NCBI GenBank assembly: GCA_001794205.1
Contig: MGJJ01000004.1
Coordinates: forward strand, 1-13,284
Direction: 5' to 3'
DNA length: 13,284 nt
Source of the DNA: Candidatus Yanofskybacteria bacterium RIFCSPHIGHO2_01_FULL_44_22
GTDB lineage: Bacteria; Patescibacteriota; Minisyncoccia; 2-02-FULL-40-12; GWA2-44-9
Part shown: piece after piece, positions 1 to 7,786 of the stretch
How the letters are laid out: the number at the start of each line of letters is the position of its first letter
Position numbering within the stretch: the stretch's first letter is position 1
Notes under the pieces: model-generated
Seen by the model: only the letters and a program-made list of their open reading frames with translations
The model's database searches: none
Told to the model about the DNA's origin: nothing
Program-made: the position numbers and the translations under genes

Positions 1-359
1 TCAGGAGCATAAGGAGCTTTAGCGGTGAGCTTGCCTTTTACAAATTTGATATTCCCGCCCTTGGGGTCAAACTGGAATACCGCGGCAACCTGATTCAACA
101 AATCAACAACTTCTCCCCGATACGGGAATTGAGTGGTTATCGTTTCGGGAACAAACGGGTCGGAAGAAACATCATATTTAAATTCATAATCTCTGTCGGC
201 AAAAAGCTGACCGTTGTCATAATAGAGACGGAAAAGATAACTTTGAATATTAAAATCTATCATGATATCTGTTTGAGCATAAATTAAAATTGGAACAGAA
301 ATAACCAGTGCAAATAGAAAAATACCAAGAAAAAATTGTTTATTAAAATTAAATTCCAT
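1..359 (-). CDS. Exported hypothetical protein, C-terminus beyond window
   Basis: The reading frame is open from an ATG at 359 to the window edge, giving 119 complete codons and no stop. The N-terminus begins MEFNFNKQFFLGIFLFALVI and has a hydrophobic segment at about residues 8-28 ending in IYAQ, which fits a signal peptide or membrane anchor. The rest is polar with alternating hydrophobic and aromatic residues, so a secreted or surface location is inferred. I recognise no family. An in-frame ATG at 368 would add three residues; neither start has a clear Shine-Dalgarno sequence. It begins 14 nt after the stop of the pilin-like/M15 gene and is probably the last visible member of the same minus-strand operon, translated by coupling. 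Function unknown. Confidence 0.7.
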   Translation of the reverse strand, partial: MEFNFNKQFFLGIFLFALVISVPILIYAQTDIMIDFNIQSYLFRLYYDNGQLFADRDYEFKYDVSSDPFVPETITTQFPYRGEVVDLLNQVAAVFQFDPKGGNIKFVKGKLTAKAPYAP

Positions 360-373
360 AAATATCATTTTAT

Positions 374-1573
374 TTAATATTGTAAATGAATGGGCGATGC
401 TCCGCATCTACCGGGATTGCCGCCGCAGGTGGCGGGACACGGTGAACCGGGCGAACTAATCTCAACAGTATATCTCCCCCTATCGCCGCTACCCGCACTC
501 GTGGCTCCACTCATCCCCAAGCTGTTTAAAATACCGCACGCTTTTTTAAGATTTTCACCAGAAAGTCCGCCTAAATCCACCGCATGACCGTTAAAATGGG
601 CGCAACTATTGTGCCTATCGGTTGGGCACATTGCTTCGGCAATCCGATAACCAATACCCGCGCTATTAAATGCAGGCAATAATTTGCCGTTAAGAAAATC
701 AGCCATGCTTTGAGCCGCCTGAAGAGATGTGCCGCTTATCGGCTTGCAGTCGGGACATTTACCCGCATCGGAACAAGAACCCAAAACAAGTCCTTGTACA
801 TTACAAGTCAGACCGGCCATTGTTCCAATCGTTAAAGAATATGTTTTGCTTCCGGTCAGAGGCGTGGGGCTGGTAGAATCTTTGACTTGCGCCGTAAATG
901 TGAACGAGCCGGTAGTTTGAGCGGTTTGACCGTAAACTTGCCCGTCGTCAAAACTGAAACCTCCAGGCAGGCTGCTTGCGTCGGTCGCAGACCAGTCATA
1001 AGGAGATTGACCTCCTGAAACGGAAATTGCCTGCGAATAATACTGGTCGGGTATTACATCCGGCAAAGTATCCGGAGAAATGGTCAGGTCTCCCGTTGTG
1101 GAAGTCGTTCCCTGTTCAGTGTATGTGCATTTAAACTTGTTCCAGTCGGTGACGATGTTCACGGTTTCTTTGGTGCCGTCGGCTTTTGTGATTTCAATTG
1201 AATCCTGCGCCACGCTCATCATTATCGTGTTGGTAATCAGCCAGGAAGCTAAAATAACAAGCACACCGTAAAAAGTGGTTTTAAAAATTTCTTTCCCCCT
1301 TGAAAGAAGGGCGGGGTTGGCGCCACCCATTAAAATCAAAAAACCTCCCCAAATAAACAGGCCGGCGGCAACCGGCGGCATCAGTCCCATTAAAACAAAA
1401 TCGATGATGTTGCGGCCAAGATGAAAAAGTTCGCAGGGATTGCAGGGTTCGGGATTAACTGAAGTGCCGCACGGCACAAGCGGCCACCAGGAAGGAGCGG
1501 CGGAAACAAAATTTGGCAGAAGCAAAAAAAATGCCGCAGACAAAACAATGACTTTCAACGCTCCTTTTTGCAT
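374..1573 (-). CDS. Secreted pilin-like (TrbC/VirB2-type), Ig-like and M15 peptidase-like fusion protein
   Basis: A 399-residue exported protein built of three parts. Residues 1-25 are a signal peptide ending VSA before APS. Residues 48-120 form a two-helix membrane domain (about 56-82 and 97-119) with the GLFIWGGFLILMGGANP pattern of TrbC/VirB2 or T4SS-pilin-type proteins, which are common in Parcubacteria. Residues 164-250 match a putative-Ig (He_PIG) domain, with SGGQSPYDW and a LPGG...G.. pattern. Residues 280-399 resemble M15 zinc peptidases: HFNGHAVD supplies H326 and D333 of the HxxGxAxD motif, and H396 near the end is a candidate third zinc ligand. The residue three before H396, where VanX-type enzymes have the catalytic Glu, is Ser393, so activity is uncertain. 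There are 14 cysteines, suggesting disulfides outside the cell. A role in peptidoglycan trimming or binding at the surface is inference. The gene starts 26 nt after the solute-binding gene, without a clear ribosome-binding site. Confidence 0.8.
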   Translation of the reverse strand: MQKGALKVIVLSAAFFLLLPNFVSAAPSWWPLVPCGTSVNPEPCNPCELFHLGRNIIDFVLMGLMPPVAAGLFIWGGFLILMGGANPALLSRGKEIFKTTFYGVLVILASWLITNTIMMSVAQDSIEITKADGTKETVNIVTDWNKFKCTYTEQGTTSTTGDLTISPDTLPDVIPDQYYSQAISVSGGQSPYDWSATDASSLPGGFSFDDGQVYGQTAQTTGSFTFTAQVKDSTSPTPLTGSKTYSLTIGTMAGLTCNVQGLVLGSCSDAGKCPDCKPISGTSLQAAQSMADFLNGKLLPAFNSAGIGYRIAEAMCPTDRHNSCAHFNGHAVDLGGLSGENLKKACGILNSLGMSGATSAGSGDRGRYTVEISSPGSPCPATCGGNPGRCGASPIHLQY

Positions 1574-1599
1574 AAAGTAAAATTTAAATATTCCAAGAG

Positions 1600-2934
1600 C
1601 TACCTGGCCTGTCTTTTTTGTTTTGCCATCAAAACCGTCACTCTTGATTCGGCGCTTGAAAGCGCTTCTCTGACCGACGATTTTCCGAAATTAACATTGT
1701 CTATCATGTCGGCAAAAATACCTTCAATCGTTACCTGGTCAATTTGATACCAGGATTTGGCCGTCAGCGCCTGAACCGCGAACAGTCCCAAATCAATGTC
1801 GGTTCTTTGGAGGTCTATCAAATCGCGCCGGGCCGCCGGACGCTGGCTCGCGTTAAGATATGCCGTTGCCCCTTCCCTTGAAACAAGATAAGCGATAAAT
1901 TTCCAAGCATCATCCGATTGTTTGGAAGCATTGGAAACTCCCACCGCCCAATAATTGGCGTAGTTTTTAATGTCGGAGCTGGAAATCTGGGGCATTGGCG
2001 CGACGCCAAAATTGAGCCGCGGCGCTTTGGCTTTCAAAATCGAAGCTTGGTGGGCATAATTGAACATCATTGCCACCTCGCCCTGCGCAAAGGCGTCTAT
2101 GGAATAATGACGGGAGTCGTTCCAGGCGTAGGTGCTTACTCGCGGATTGGCAAAATCGGTATAATATTTCAAGGCCGTTTCGCCGACAGTCAAACCGCTG
2201 ACCGCATTGGCAAAAGTGGCGGAAGCGTTGTCCGAATCAGTCATTTTTACTCCGCTCTGAAGCATCAAGGCCATCAGAATGTCGGTGGAGCGGTTTATGT
2301 TTTTGGCCGTTCCCATGGCCGCGCCGGACTGGACAATATTGCCGGCAGAGTCAAGCTTCGTAAGCAGTCCGATATCGTCGTTAAATTCTTCCCAATCTGT
2401 CGGCGGTCTGGTGATGCCGGCGGAATTAAACATGTCTTTGTTGTAATAAAGCGCCAAAGTGTCCGCGTACAACGGCAAAGCGTAAATCTGTCCGCCTGAA
2501 ACAAGGTCGTTGTAAGCGACTTCTACAAATTGGTCTTTAAAACTTGAGAGCGTGAAAAGCGGCGCCTTGAGACCCTTTATCTGGGCCGGCAGGGGTTTCA
2601 GTTTGTCGCCGTGTTTGGGTAGCCAGGCGTTGCCGACCATAAAAATATCCGGTCCGGTCCCGGCCGCCAATGCGTCAATCAGGCTCCTTTCGTAGTCTTC
2701 ATACGAAAACCTCCTGTAAAAAATTTTTACGTTTGATTTCTGCGATTGCTGTGATTGCTGATATCCCCTGATGGCGCCGGTAAAAGCTTCGCTGTCGTCA
2801 AATACTCCCCAAAATTCCAGATTGACGGGCTGGCCGGAGCTTCCGCCCATCCCCCGCAAAACCAAAATAATCGTTATAAATATAACGATTGCGATTAAGC
2901 CGACTAAAATGTAGAAAATTTTATTGGTATTCAC
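1600..2934 (-). CDS. Extracellular solute-binding protein, family 1 (ABC sugar-type)
   Basis: A 444-residue periplasmic-binding-protein fold. Residues 6-27 are a strongly hydrophobic anchor; no lipobox cysteine follows, so it is probably held by an uncleaved helix rather than a lipid. The mature part opens with VNLEFWGVFDDSEA, continues with AAGTGPDIFMVGN and YALPLYADTLALYYNKDMF, and later has FAQGEVAMMFNYAHQ, WAVGVSNASKQSDDAWKFI and YLNASQRPAARRDL. All are hallmarks of family-1 carbohydrate-binding proteins. It would capture a sugar or oligosaccharide outside the membrane for an ABC importer, but no permease or ATPase gene lies in the window, so ligand and partner are unknown. The start is GTG, 4 nt after the methyltransferase stop and without a Shine-Dalgarno sequence, which suggests translational coupling. 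Confidence 0.92.
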   Translation of the reverse strand: MNTNKIFYILVGLIAIVIFITIILVLRGMGGSSGQPVNLEFWGVFDDSEAFTGAIRGYQQSQQSQKSNVKIFYRRFSYEDYERSLIDALAAGTGPDIFMVGNAWLPKHGDKLKPLPAQIKGLKAPLFTLSSFKDQFVEVAYNDLVSGGQIYALPLYADTLALYYNKDMFNSAGITRPPTDWEEFNDDIGLLTKLDSAGNIVQSGAAMGTAKNINRSTDILMALMLQSGVKMTDSDNASATFANAVSGLTVGETALKYYTDFANPRVSTYAWNDSRHYSIDAFAQGEVAMMFNYAHQASILKAKAPRLNFGVAPMPQISSSDIKNYANYWAVGVSNASKQSDDAWKFIAYLVSREGATAYLNASQRPAARRDLIDLQRTDIDLGLFAVQALTAKSWYQIDQVTIEGIFADMIDNVNFGKSSVREALSSAESRVTVLMAKQKRQAR

Positions 2935-2938
2935 TCAA

Positions 2939-3523
2939 TCAATTATTTTTTGCGAAGACCATGCCGTAATGAAAACTGCCGGCGTTTATATCTTTTTGAA
3001 AAACAAACATGCCGGCCGGAGCCAGAGAGCGCATTTCTCCGTTTTCCATTCGCAGTTCGTCAGGCGGACCAAATCCGCCCGTTCCTTTTTTCCAATCGAT
3101 TATTATCATTGAACCGCCGGGTTTTAGCACTCTTGCCGCCTCGTTGATGACATCGGTTTTTTTTGACGATTGAAATAAAATATTCGCCAGCAGAACAATG
3201 TCCTGTGAATTGTCCGGCAGACGCGAACCCCCGAGAACTTCAAGATTCGCCCTTATGGTTTCTATGTTTTCCAAACCGGCCGCTTTGGCTTTGGCGCGAA
3301 CGCTGTCCAAAGGCGGCTCCTGCACATCAAGCGCGTAAACCTTGCCGTCTTTGCCGACATTTTGACCAAGTAAAATTGTAAAATAACCCGCGCCGGAACC
3401 GAAATCAGCGATACTCGCGCCCTCGCTTATCCCGAATTCGGAAACTATTTTTCCGGGATCCAAAAACCCGCCCATTCCGACTGTTGTGTTGGCTTGAGAA
3501 ATATCAGATGTGTTATCCAGCAT
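2939..3523 (-). CDS. Class I SAM-dependent methyltransferase
   Basis: A 194-residue Rossmann-fold methyltransferase. Motif I is IADFGSGAGYFT (residues 38-49), the acidic end of beta-2 is D66 in VYALDVQ, motif IV is SQDIVLLANILFQ (106-118), and the post-motif RVLKPGGSMIIIDWKKG (131-147) is typical of UbiE/Methyltransf_11-31-like enzymes. It binds S-adenosylmethionine in the cytoplasm; the acceptor cannot be read from sequence. It is the first gene of the minus-strand envelope operon. A -10-like TAAAAT lies just upstream on the minus strand without a convincing -35. AAAGAG abuts the ATG and is too close to act as a normal ribosome-binding site. A ubiquinone-type role is unlikely to be provable here. 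Confidence 0.9.
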   Translation of the reverse strand: MLDNTSDISQANTTVGMGGFLDPGKIVSEFGISEGASIADFGSGAGYFTILLGQNVGKDGKVYALDVQEPPLDSVRAKAKAAGLENIETIRANLEVLGGSRLPDNSQDIVLLANILFQSSKKTDVINEAARVLKPGGSMIIIDWKKGTGGFGPPDELRMENGEMRSLAPAGMFVFQKDINAGSFHYGMVFAKNN

Positions 3524-3614
3524 CTCTTTATTTTAACACATTCAACGAGTACAACTAATCAACAGCTACTACGGATTACGAATAATTTATTTTAATTTGT
3601 AAATTGGCAGTAAG
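3524..3614. repeat. AT-rich intergenic spacer with inverted-repeat arm (3578-3610)
   Basis: The gap between gyrA and the methyltransferase gene holds a 33-nt arm at 3578-3610. Its reverse complement recurs at 7705-7755 beyond the other end of the gyrA unit, with one mismatch and an 18-nt insertion. It also contains degenerate ATTNGTA-like words (minus strand ATTCGTA, ATCCGTA). No GC-rich hairpin plus T-run is present, so no intrinsic terminator for gyrA is visible. Part of this gap probably carries the promoter of the downstream operon, but I could not define a good -35 element. Confidence 0.6.
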
Positions 3615-6600
3615 CTAAAATACCACCACCGAGGCCAAACCATCGCCGGAGTCCAATCTCATCACTCTTACGCCTTGAGTGGCTCGGCCCAATACTGAAA
3701 TACTGTCTACGGTAGTTCTGATAACCTGCCCCTTGCGAGACAAAGCAATCAAATCTTTATTTTCTTCGGAAATGATATGGGCGGAAACCAGATTGCCGGT
3801 TTTGGGAGTAATCTTTGCGGTTTTTATCCCGTGGCCGCCGCGCTTTTGCAATTTGTAAAACTTCAGGTCGGTTCTCTTGCCGTAACCGTTCGCCATCACT
3901 ACAAGTATTCTCAATCCCTTTTCCACCCCGGAAGGAACGACATCGGCGCCGACAACTTTTTGTCCTTTATCAAGACGGATTCCTATCACGCCGCCCGCGC
4001 CCCGGCCCATCGGCCGGACATCTTTTTCCTTGAATCTGATGGAGTTGCCTTCTGCCGAAACCAGCATTATCTGGTCATTGCCGGAAGTGGACAGCACCCA
4101 ACCCAGCTGGTCATCACCCTTTAATTTAATGGCGGCTATTCCGTTGCGTCTTACCTGCGCAAAAGCATCCAGGTCAACTTTTTTGATAACGCCGTTTGCC
4201 GTTGCCATGAACAAATAGCCCTTGCGTTCTTTTTCTTCTTTGGATATCGGAATAACGGCGGTAATCATATCCGTCGGACTCACTTGCAGAAAATTCACAA
4301 TCGCTTTGCCTTTTGACTGGCGCGACGCTTCCGGAATATCGTATCCCTTGGTTTGGAAAACCTTTCCCGTATTGGTGAAAAAGAGAATATTGTCGTGAGT
4401 ATTGGCAAGGAAAAATTGGGAAACCACGTCTTCCTCTTTTGTGGCAATGCCGATTAAACCCTTGCCGCCTCTTTTTTGGGCTTTTAATTCTTCGGGCGGC
4501 ATTCGTTTAATGTAGCCCCCGCGGGTAAGCATAAACAGCGAGTCCTCCTCCGGAACCAATTCTTCTTCCCCTATTTCTTTAAGCGGAGATTTGATTATTT
4601 TGGTTCTTCGTTCGTCGTTATACTTTTCTTTTATTTCAGTAAATTCTTTTTTCACTGCGGCCAAAATTTTCTTGGGGCTGGCCAGCAAATCTTCCAGTTC
4701 GGCTATCAGCGCCATTTTTTCTTTCAGCTCGTCGTTGATTTTCTTTCTTTCCAAACCGGCTAAAGCCTGCAATTTCATTTCCAAAATTGCGGTCGCTTGT
4801 TTGTCGGAAAACTTAAACTTTTTGATTAAATTGTTAAAGGCGTCTTCTTTGGACTCCGATGATTTTATAATTTTGATAATTTCGTCAATATGGTCAAGCG
4901 CCCTCTTCAGGCCTTCCAAAATGTGAGCCCGGTCTTTGGCTCTCTGCAATTCAAAACGGGCTCGCCTGGTAATTACTTCCCGGCGATGAGCGATGAATTT
5001 TTCCAAAAGCCCCTTGAGGCCGAGAATCTGCGGTTGAATACCGTCAACCAAGGCCAGCATATTGAAGTGAAACGCTTTTTGCAGTTCGGTATATTTAAAA
5101 AGCTGGTTCAGCACCTTTCTCGGAAAAGCATCCTGTTTTAAATCTATTGCTATCCGCAGACCGTCTTTATCCGATTCGTCGCGGACGTCTTTAATGCCCT
5201 CTATTTTTTTCTCTTTGACCAGGTCGGCGACTTTCATTATCAGCTCGGCTTTGTTGACCTGATACGGTATTTCGGTGACGATAATCTGAAATCCTTTTTT
5301 GCTCTCAATAATATCCGCTTTCCCCCTCATCACCACCGGCCCGCGGCCGGTGGCATAGGCGTTAGCGATGTCGTTCTCGTTATAAATGATTCCGCCGGTT
5401 GGAAAATCGGGGCCTTTGACGAATTGGAGAAGGTCTTTGATTTCAGCGTCGCCGTTGTCAATCAAAAAGGACAACGCGTCTAAAACTTCGCCAAGATTAT
5501 GGGGCGGAATGTTGGTGGCCATTCCGACGGCAATGCCCATTGAGCCGTTAATCAGGAGATTGGGAATTCTTGTCGGCAGAACCACCGGTTCTTTGCTTGT
5601 GCCGTCAAAATTATCCATGAAATCAACCGTATCTTTGTCTATGTCGGCCAAAAGCGGTTCCGAAATGGGAGACAATTTTGCTTCAGTATAGCGGTACGCT
5701 GCAGCGGAATCTCCATCGATTGAATTATGAACAAAAATTCCTGTCGCTAAAGCAAAATTATGCGTACCGTCAATGGTTAAATCATAAACATCTTCTTTTC
5801 GGTTAATAGTCTCTATTCTTTTAACTTTGTGGTTTTGGGTCAGATCTTGGAGCAATAGCGCATCATCGCCCTTATAATATTTATTGATGCCCGTTTCCCA
5901 CAATGTAGCGCGGCCATAACCATATATTTTAGTTCTTAACCGTTCATATAATTCCCGATTTAACATTTTGTAATTTTCAAATGTTTCTCGGCATATTTTG
6001 AGAAATTTAACTTTTCCGGTATTGTTAGTAATCCGCTTTTGATTGGCGGCAACAATTTTCCCGTGGAACAACGACCGATATTCCGGATTTTGCCAAAGCC
6101 GTTTCAATGTCTTAGACGCCCTTTGAGAAAATTCTACTCTCTTTTCAGGATGATTTTTGATATATTCTTTATTTGCCTCGCTTAGCATCACTCGCATTTT
6201 TTCCCGATATGCCGGATTTTTCCAATTATGGAAATTACGTTCAGAAATCCTTTTGGCATAATTTTCTCTGTTAATCGGGTTAGCCCAAAATTCTTTCCGC
6301 CCCGCGGCAATCTTTTCTCTATAATCGGAATTTTTATGCTGGCCTGCGGCTTGCTCGTAATGTATTTGCCAATGCTCGCCCCACCGCACTCTTTTTATAT
6401 TTTCAGGATTATTATTAAGCTTGTTAAAATCCAAATGATGCCTCACTCGTCCGGCTTTTTTTGAATATACTCCGTTCGTCAAATTGTAATTATCCGCTAA
6501 ATGATGGGCCGGAATCCATTCGCCTGTTTTATTTTGGCGTATTAAAAGATAACCCTCTCTGTTAATACGGTCGGTTTTTACTGAAAACCGCTGATAAAGA

Positions 6601-7214
6601 GGCATCAACGAATTTCCTGATTTTAAACTTTGGGCTTCCCCATAAGTACCGTCCCGCAACATGAATAAATGATTGGGGGTGCATCTAATTTCTTCATCAT
6701 TATCCAAAATTACTTTCATAATCTCGGTTTTCTTTCTTGTCATTCTTGGTGTTTTTATCTCGGCAACGGAAATTAAACCCAAAGAGTTCACCGTATAAGT
6801 GTAATTTTTTTTACCGGTTTTATGTTCTTTTATTAAATCTTCAAAGCTTAATTCGCGTCCGTCAGTTAACTTGACCTTGGTGTCTTTTGTAAAACAGCCG
6901 AAATTACCTTGGCCCGTAACCAGCGGATAGCGCAAAGAAAAATTCTGGGCCATGCGAACCATCGAATCGTAAGCGGCCGTATCGCCATGGGGATGATAAT
7001 TACCGATAACGTAGCCGACCACTTTGGCCGATTTTTGGGTTTTGGCGCTCGGCCGCAGACCCATTTCATGCATGGAATACAAAATCCGGCGATGAACCGG
7101 CTTTAACCCGTCACGAACGTCAGGCAGAGCGCGCGAAACTATCACGCTCATCGCGTATTCCAAATATGATTGCTGGACTTCCTGGGTTATTTCTCTTGGT
7201 TTGATTTCCTGCAT
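3615..7214 (-). CDS. gyrA: DNA gyrase subunit A with embedded intein
   Basis: GyrA breaks and rejoins DNA in the gyrase A2B2 complex to introduce negative supercoils. Numbering from ATG 7214, the precursor has 1199 residues and the mature protein about 808 after removal of the intein (residues 107-497), a normal GyrA size. The N-terminus has [26 protein letters not shown]. The quinolone-resistance region is [17 protein letters not shown], with Thr79 and Asp83 matching E. coli Ser83 and Asp87. The active-site tyrosine is in AAAYRYTEA (precursor 509, mature 118). The GyrA box QKRGGKG at 913-919 in the C-terminal beta-pinwheel marks it as gyrase rather than topoisomerase IV ParC. An in-frame GTG at 7223 would add three residues, but it forms the edge of a hairpin stem, so ATG 7214 is preferred. 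No clear Shine-Dalgarno sequence is seen. Confidence 0.97.
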   Translation of the reverse strand: MQEIKPREITQEVQQSYLEYAMSVIVSRALPDVRDGLKPVHRRILYSMHEMGLRPSAKTQKSAKVVGYVIGNYHPHGDTAAYDSMVRMAQNFSLRYPLVTGQGNFGCFTKDTKVKLTDGRELSFEDLIKEHKTGKKNYTYTVNSLGLISVAEIKTPRMTRKKTEIMKVILDNDEEIRCTPNHLFMLRDGTYGEAQSLKSGNSLMPLYQRFSVKTDRINREGYLLIRQNKTGEWIPAHHLADNYNLTNGVYSKKAGRVRHHLDFNKLNNNPENIKRVRWGEHWQIHYEQAAGQHKNSDYREKIAAGRKEFWANPINRENYAKRISERNFHNWKNPAYREKMRVMLSEANKEYIKNHPEKRVEFSQRASKTLKRLWQNPEYRSLFHGKIVAANQKRITNNTGKVKFLKICRETFENYKMLNRELYERLRTKIYGYGRATLWETGINKYYKGDDALLLQDLTQNHKVKRIETINRKEDVYDLTIDGTHNFALATGIFVHNSIDGDSAAAYRYTEAKLSPISEPLLADIDKDTVDFMDNFDGTSKEPVVLPTRIPNLLINGSMGIAVGMATNIPPHNLGEVLDALSFLIDNGDAEIKDLLQFVKGPDFPTGGIIYNENDIANAYATGRGPVVMRGKADIIESKKGFQIIVTEIPYQVNKAELIMKVADLVKEKKIEGIKDVRDESDKDGLRIAIDLKQDAFPRKVLNQLFKYTELQKAFHFNMLALVDGIQPQILGLKGLLEKFIAHRREVITRRARFELQRAKDRAHILEGLKRALDHIDEIIKIIKSSESKEDAFNNLIKKFKFSDKQATAILEMKLQALAGLERKKINDELKEKMALIAELEDLLASPKKILAAVKKEFTEIKEKYNDERRTKIIKSPLKEIGEEELVPEEDSLFMLTRGGYIKRMPPEELKAQKRGGKGLIGIATKEEDVVSQFFLANTHDNILFFTNTGKVFQTKGYDIPEASRQSKGKAIVNFLQVSPTDMITAVIPISKEEKERKGYLFMATANGVIKKVDLDAFAQVRRNGIAAIKLKGDDQLGWVLSTSGNDQIMLVSAEGNSIRFKEKDVRPMGRGAGGVIGIRLDKGQKVVGADVVPSGVEKGLRILVVMANGYGKRTDLKFYKLQKRGGHGIKTAKITPKTGNLVSAHIISEENKDLIALSRKGQVIRTTVDSISVLGRATQGVRVMRLDSGDGLASVVVF
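5724..6896 (-). mobile_element. GyrA intein with HNH homing endonuclease domain
   Basis: An in-frame 391-residue insertion interrupts the normal GyrA sequence GQGNFG / SIDGDSAAA. It starts with Cys1 in [13 protein letters not shown] (splicing block A), has CTPNHLFML with the block B TxxH motif, and ends [14 protein letters not shown]...GIFVHN, with penultimate His and terminal Asn, followed by Ser+1 of the extein. All residues needed for self-splicing are present. The middle has an HNH-type endonuclease motif, [15 protein letters not shown], and then five tandem N(P)xxR-type repeats (N at precursor 295, 312, 333, 354, 376) that look like NUMOD-like DNA-binding helices. Sampled lines in the insert are visibly more AT-rich than extein lines (for example about 17 of 60 GC at 5941-6000). 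Mycobacterial GyrA inteins interrupt the Tyr/Thr bond of RYT; this one lies 12 residues upstream. Confidence 0.95.
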
Positions 7215-7222
7215 TGATAACA

Positions 7223-7272
7223 CTTACAATGGGCATCTTTGCATACTGACATGCAAAGATGCCCATTGTAAG
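7223..7272. repeat. Perfect 22-bp inverted repeat (hairpin) at the gyrA start
   Basis: Arms 7223-7244 and 7251-7272 are perfect reverse complements, starting CTTACAATGG on the left, around a 6-nt ACTGAC loop. The element fills most of the gap between the small membrane-protein gene and gyrA. On the minus strand it ends 8 nt before ATG 7214, so any ribosome-binding site would be inside or next to the stem. No T-run follows on either side, so it is not a standard intrinsic terminator. It could be an mRNA hairpin controlling gyrA, a cruciform, or a palindromic protein-binding site. The structure is certain; the role is unknown. Confidence 0.9.
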
Positions 7273-7293
7273 CAGCCACTTAAAAAGTTTTCG

Positions 7294-7695
7294 CTACTTC
7301 TTCCCAGCCACAGGCAACAGATAGGCCTTCGCTGGCGTTTCAGGTTGGTTTAATTCGGCCGGTAAAGGCGTTTCGATAATCTTATTTTTAAAATTGAAAA
7401 GGCCGAGCGCCGCCGCTTTCAGGTCTCTGCCGGTTTGGCTTAAATTACTGAACAGAGAGGGCAGATTGCGGCCGGCCGAATCGTTTTTGGCGTAAAGGTC
7501 GCCGAATTTCTGCCGTCCTCCGGCAAAAAATTTCTGCTCCGTCTCGCGGTCGGGGTTAAGCATTACGTAAATGTTTTTCTCAAACGAGCGAAACCAAATC
7601 ATGCCCACCAGCGATACGGTGATTATCGTGCTTAACAGGAACATTATTTCTCTTGCTCCCTGCGATTGATTTTTAATATCTTTAAAAAATGACAT
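7294..7695 (-). CDS. Small single-pass membrane protein of unknown function
   Basis: A 133-residue protein starting MSFFKDIKNQSQGAREI with one hydrophobic segment at about residues 17-36 (IMFLLSTIITVSLVGMIWF). A polar, probably extracytoplasmic tail follows, containing NPDRETEQKFFAGGRQKFGDLYAKND, a short SLFSNLSQTGRDLKAAALGLF stretch and a Pro-rich end. The positive residues before the helix suggest the N-terminus is inside. No known family is recognised. It lies 79-80 nt upstream of gyrA on the same strand, with the 22-bp hairpin between them, so the two may share a transcript. No good ribosome-binding site is visible. A structural or envelope role would be a guess. Confidence 0.75.
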   Translation of the reverse strand: MSFFKDIKNQSQGAREIMFLLSTIITVSLVGMIWFRSFEKNIYVMLNPDRETEQKFFAGGRQKFGDLYAKNDSAGRNLPSLFSNLSQTGRDLKAAALGLFNFKNKIIETPLPAELNQPETPAKAYLLPVAGKK

Positions 7696-7786
7696 TCTTT
7701 GTCACTGCCAATTTACAAATCTTTACGAATCTACAAATTAAAATAAAGTATTCGTATATTGGTATTCATTCGTAAATTAGTAGTAA
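7696..7786. repeat. AT-rich intergenic spacer with ATTNGTA repeats and inverted-repeat arm
   Basis: The arm at 7705-7755 is the reverse-complement partner of 3578-3610. It starts with an identical 16-nt block (CTGCCAATTTACAAAT), has an 18-nt insertion that is itself a degenerate duplicate (7721-7738), and ends with a second matching block carrying one mismatch. It is followed by ATTCGTA (7750), ATTGGTA (7758), ATTCGTA (7768) and ATTAGTA (7776). This spacer must contain the promoter for the small membrane-protein gene and possibly gyrA, but no clear -35/-10 pair stands out. Confidence 0.65.

Noticed and set aside
1918..2499. A 193-codon open frame on the plus strand inside the solute-binding gene
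   Set aside because: It is antisense to a well-recognised protein and shows no family features.
3615..7214. ParC (topoisomerase IV) instead of GyrA
   Set aside because: A canonical GyrA box (QKRGGKG) is present in the C-terminal domain.
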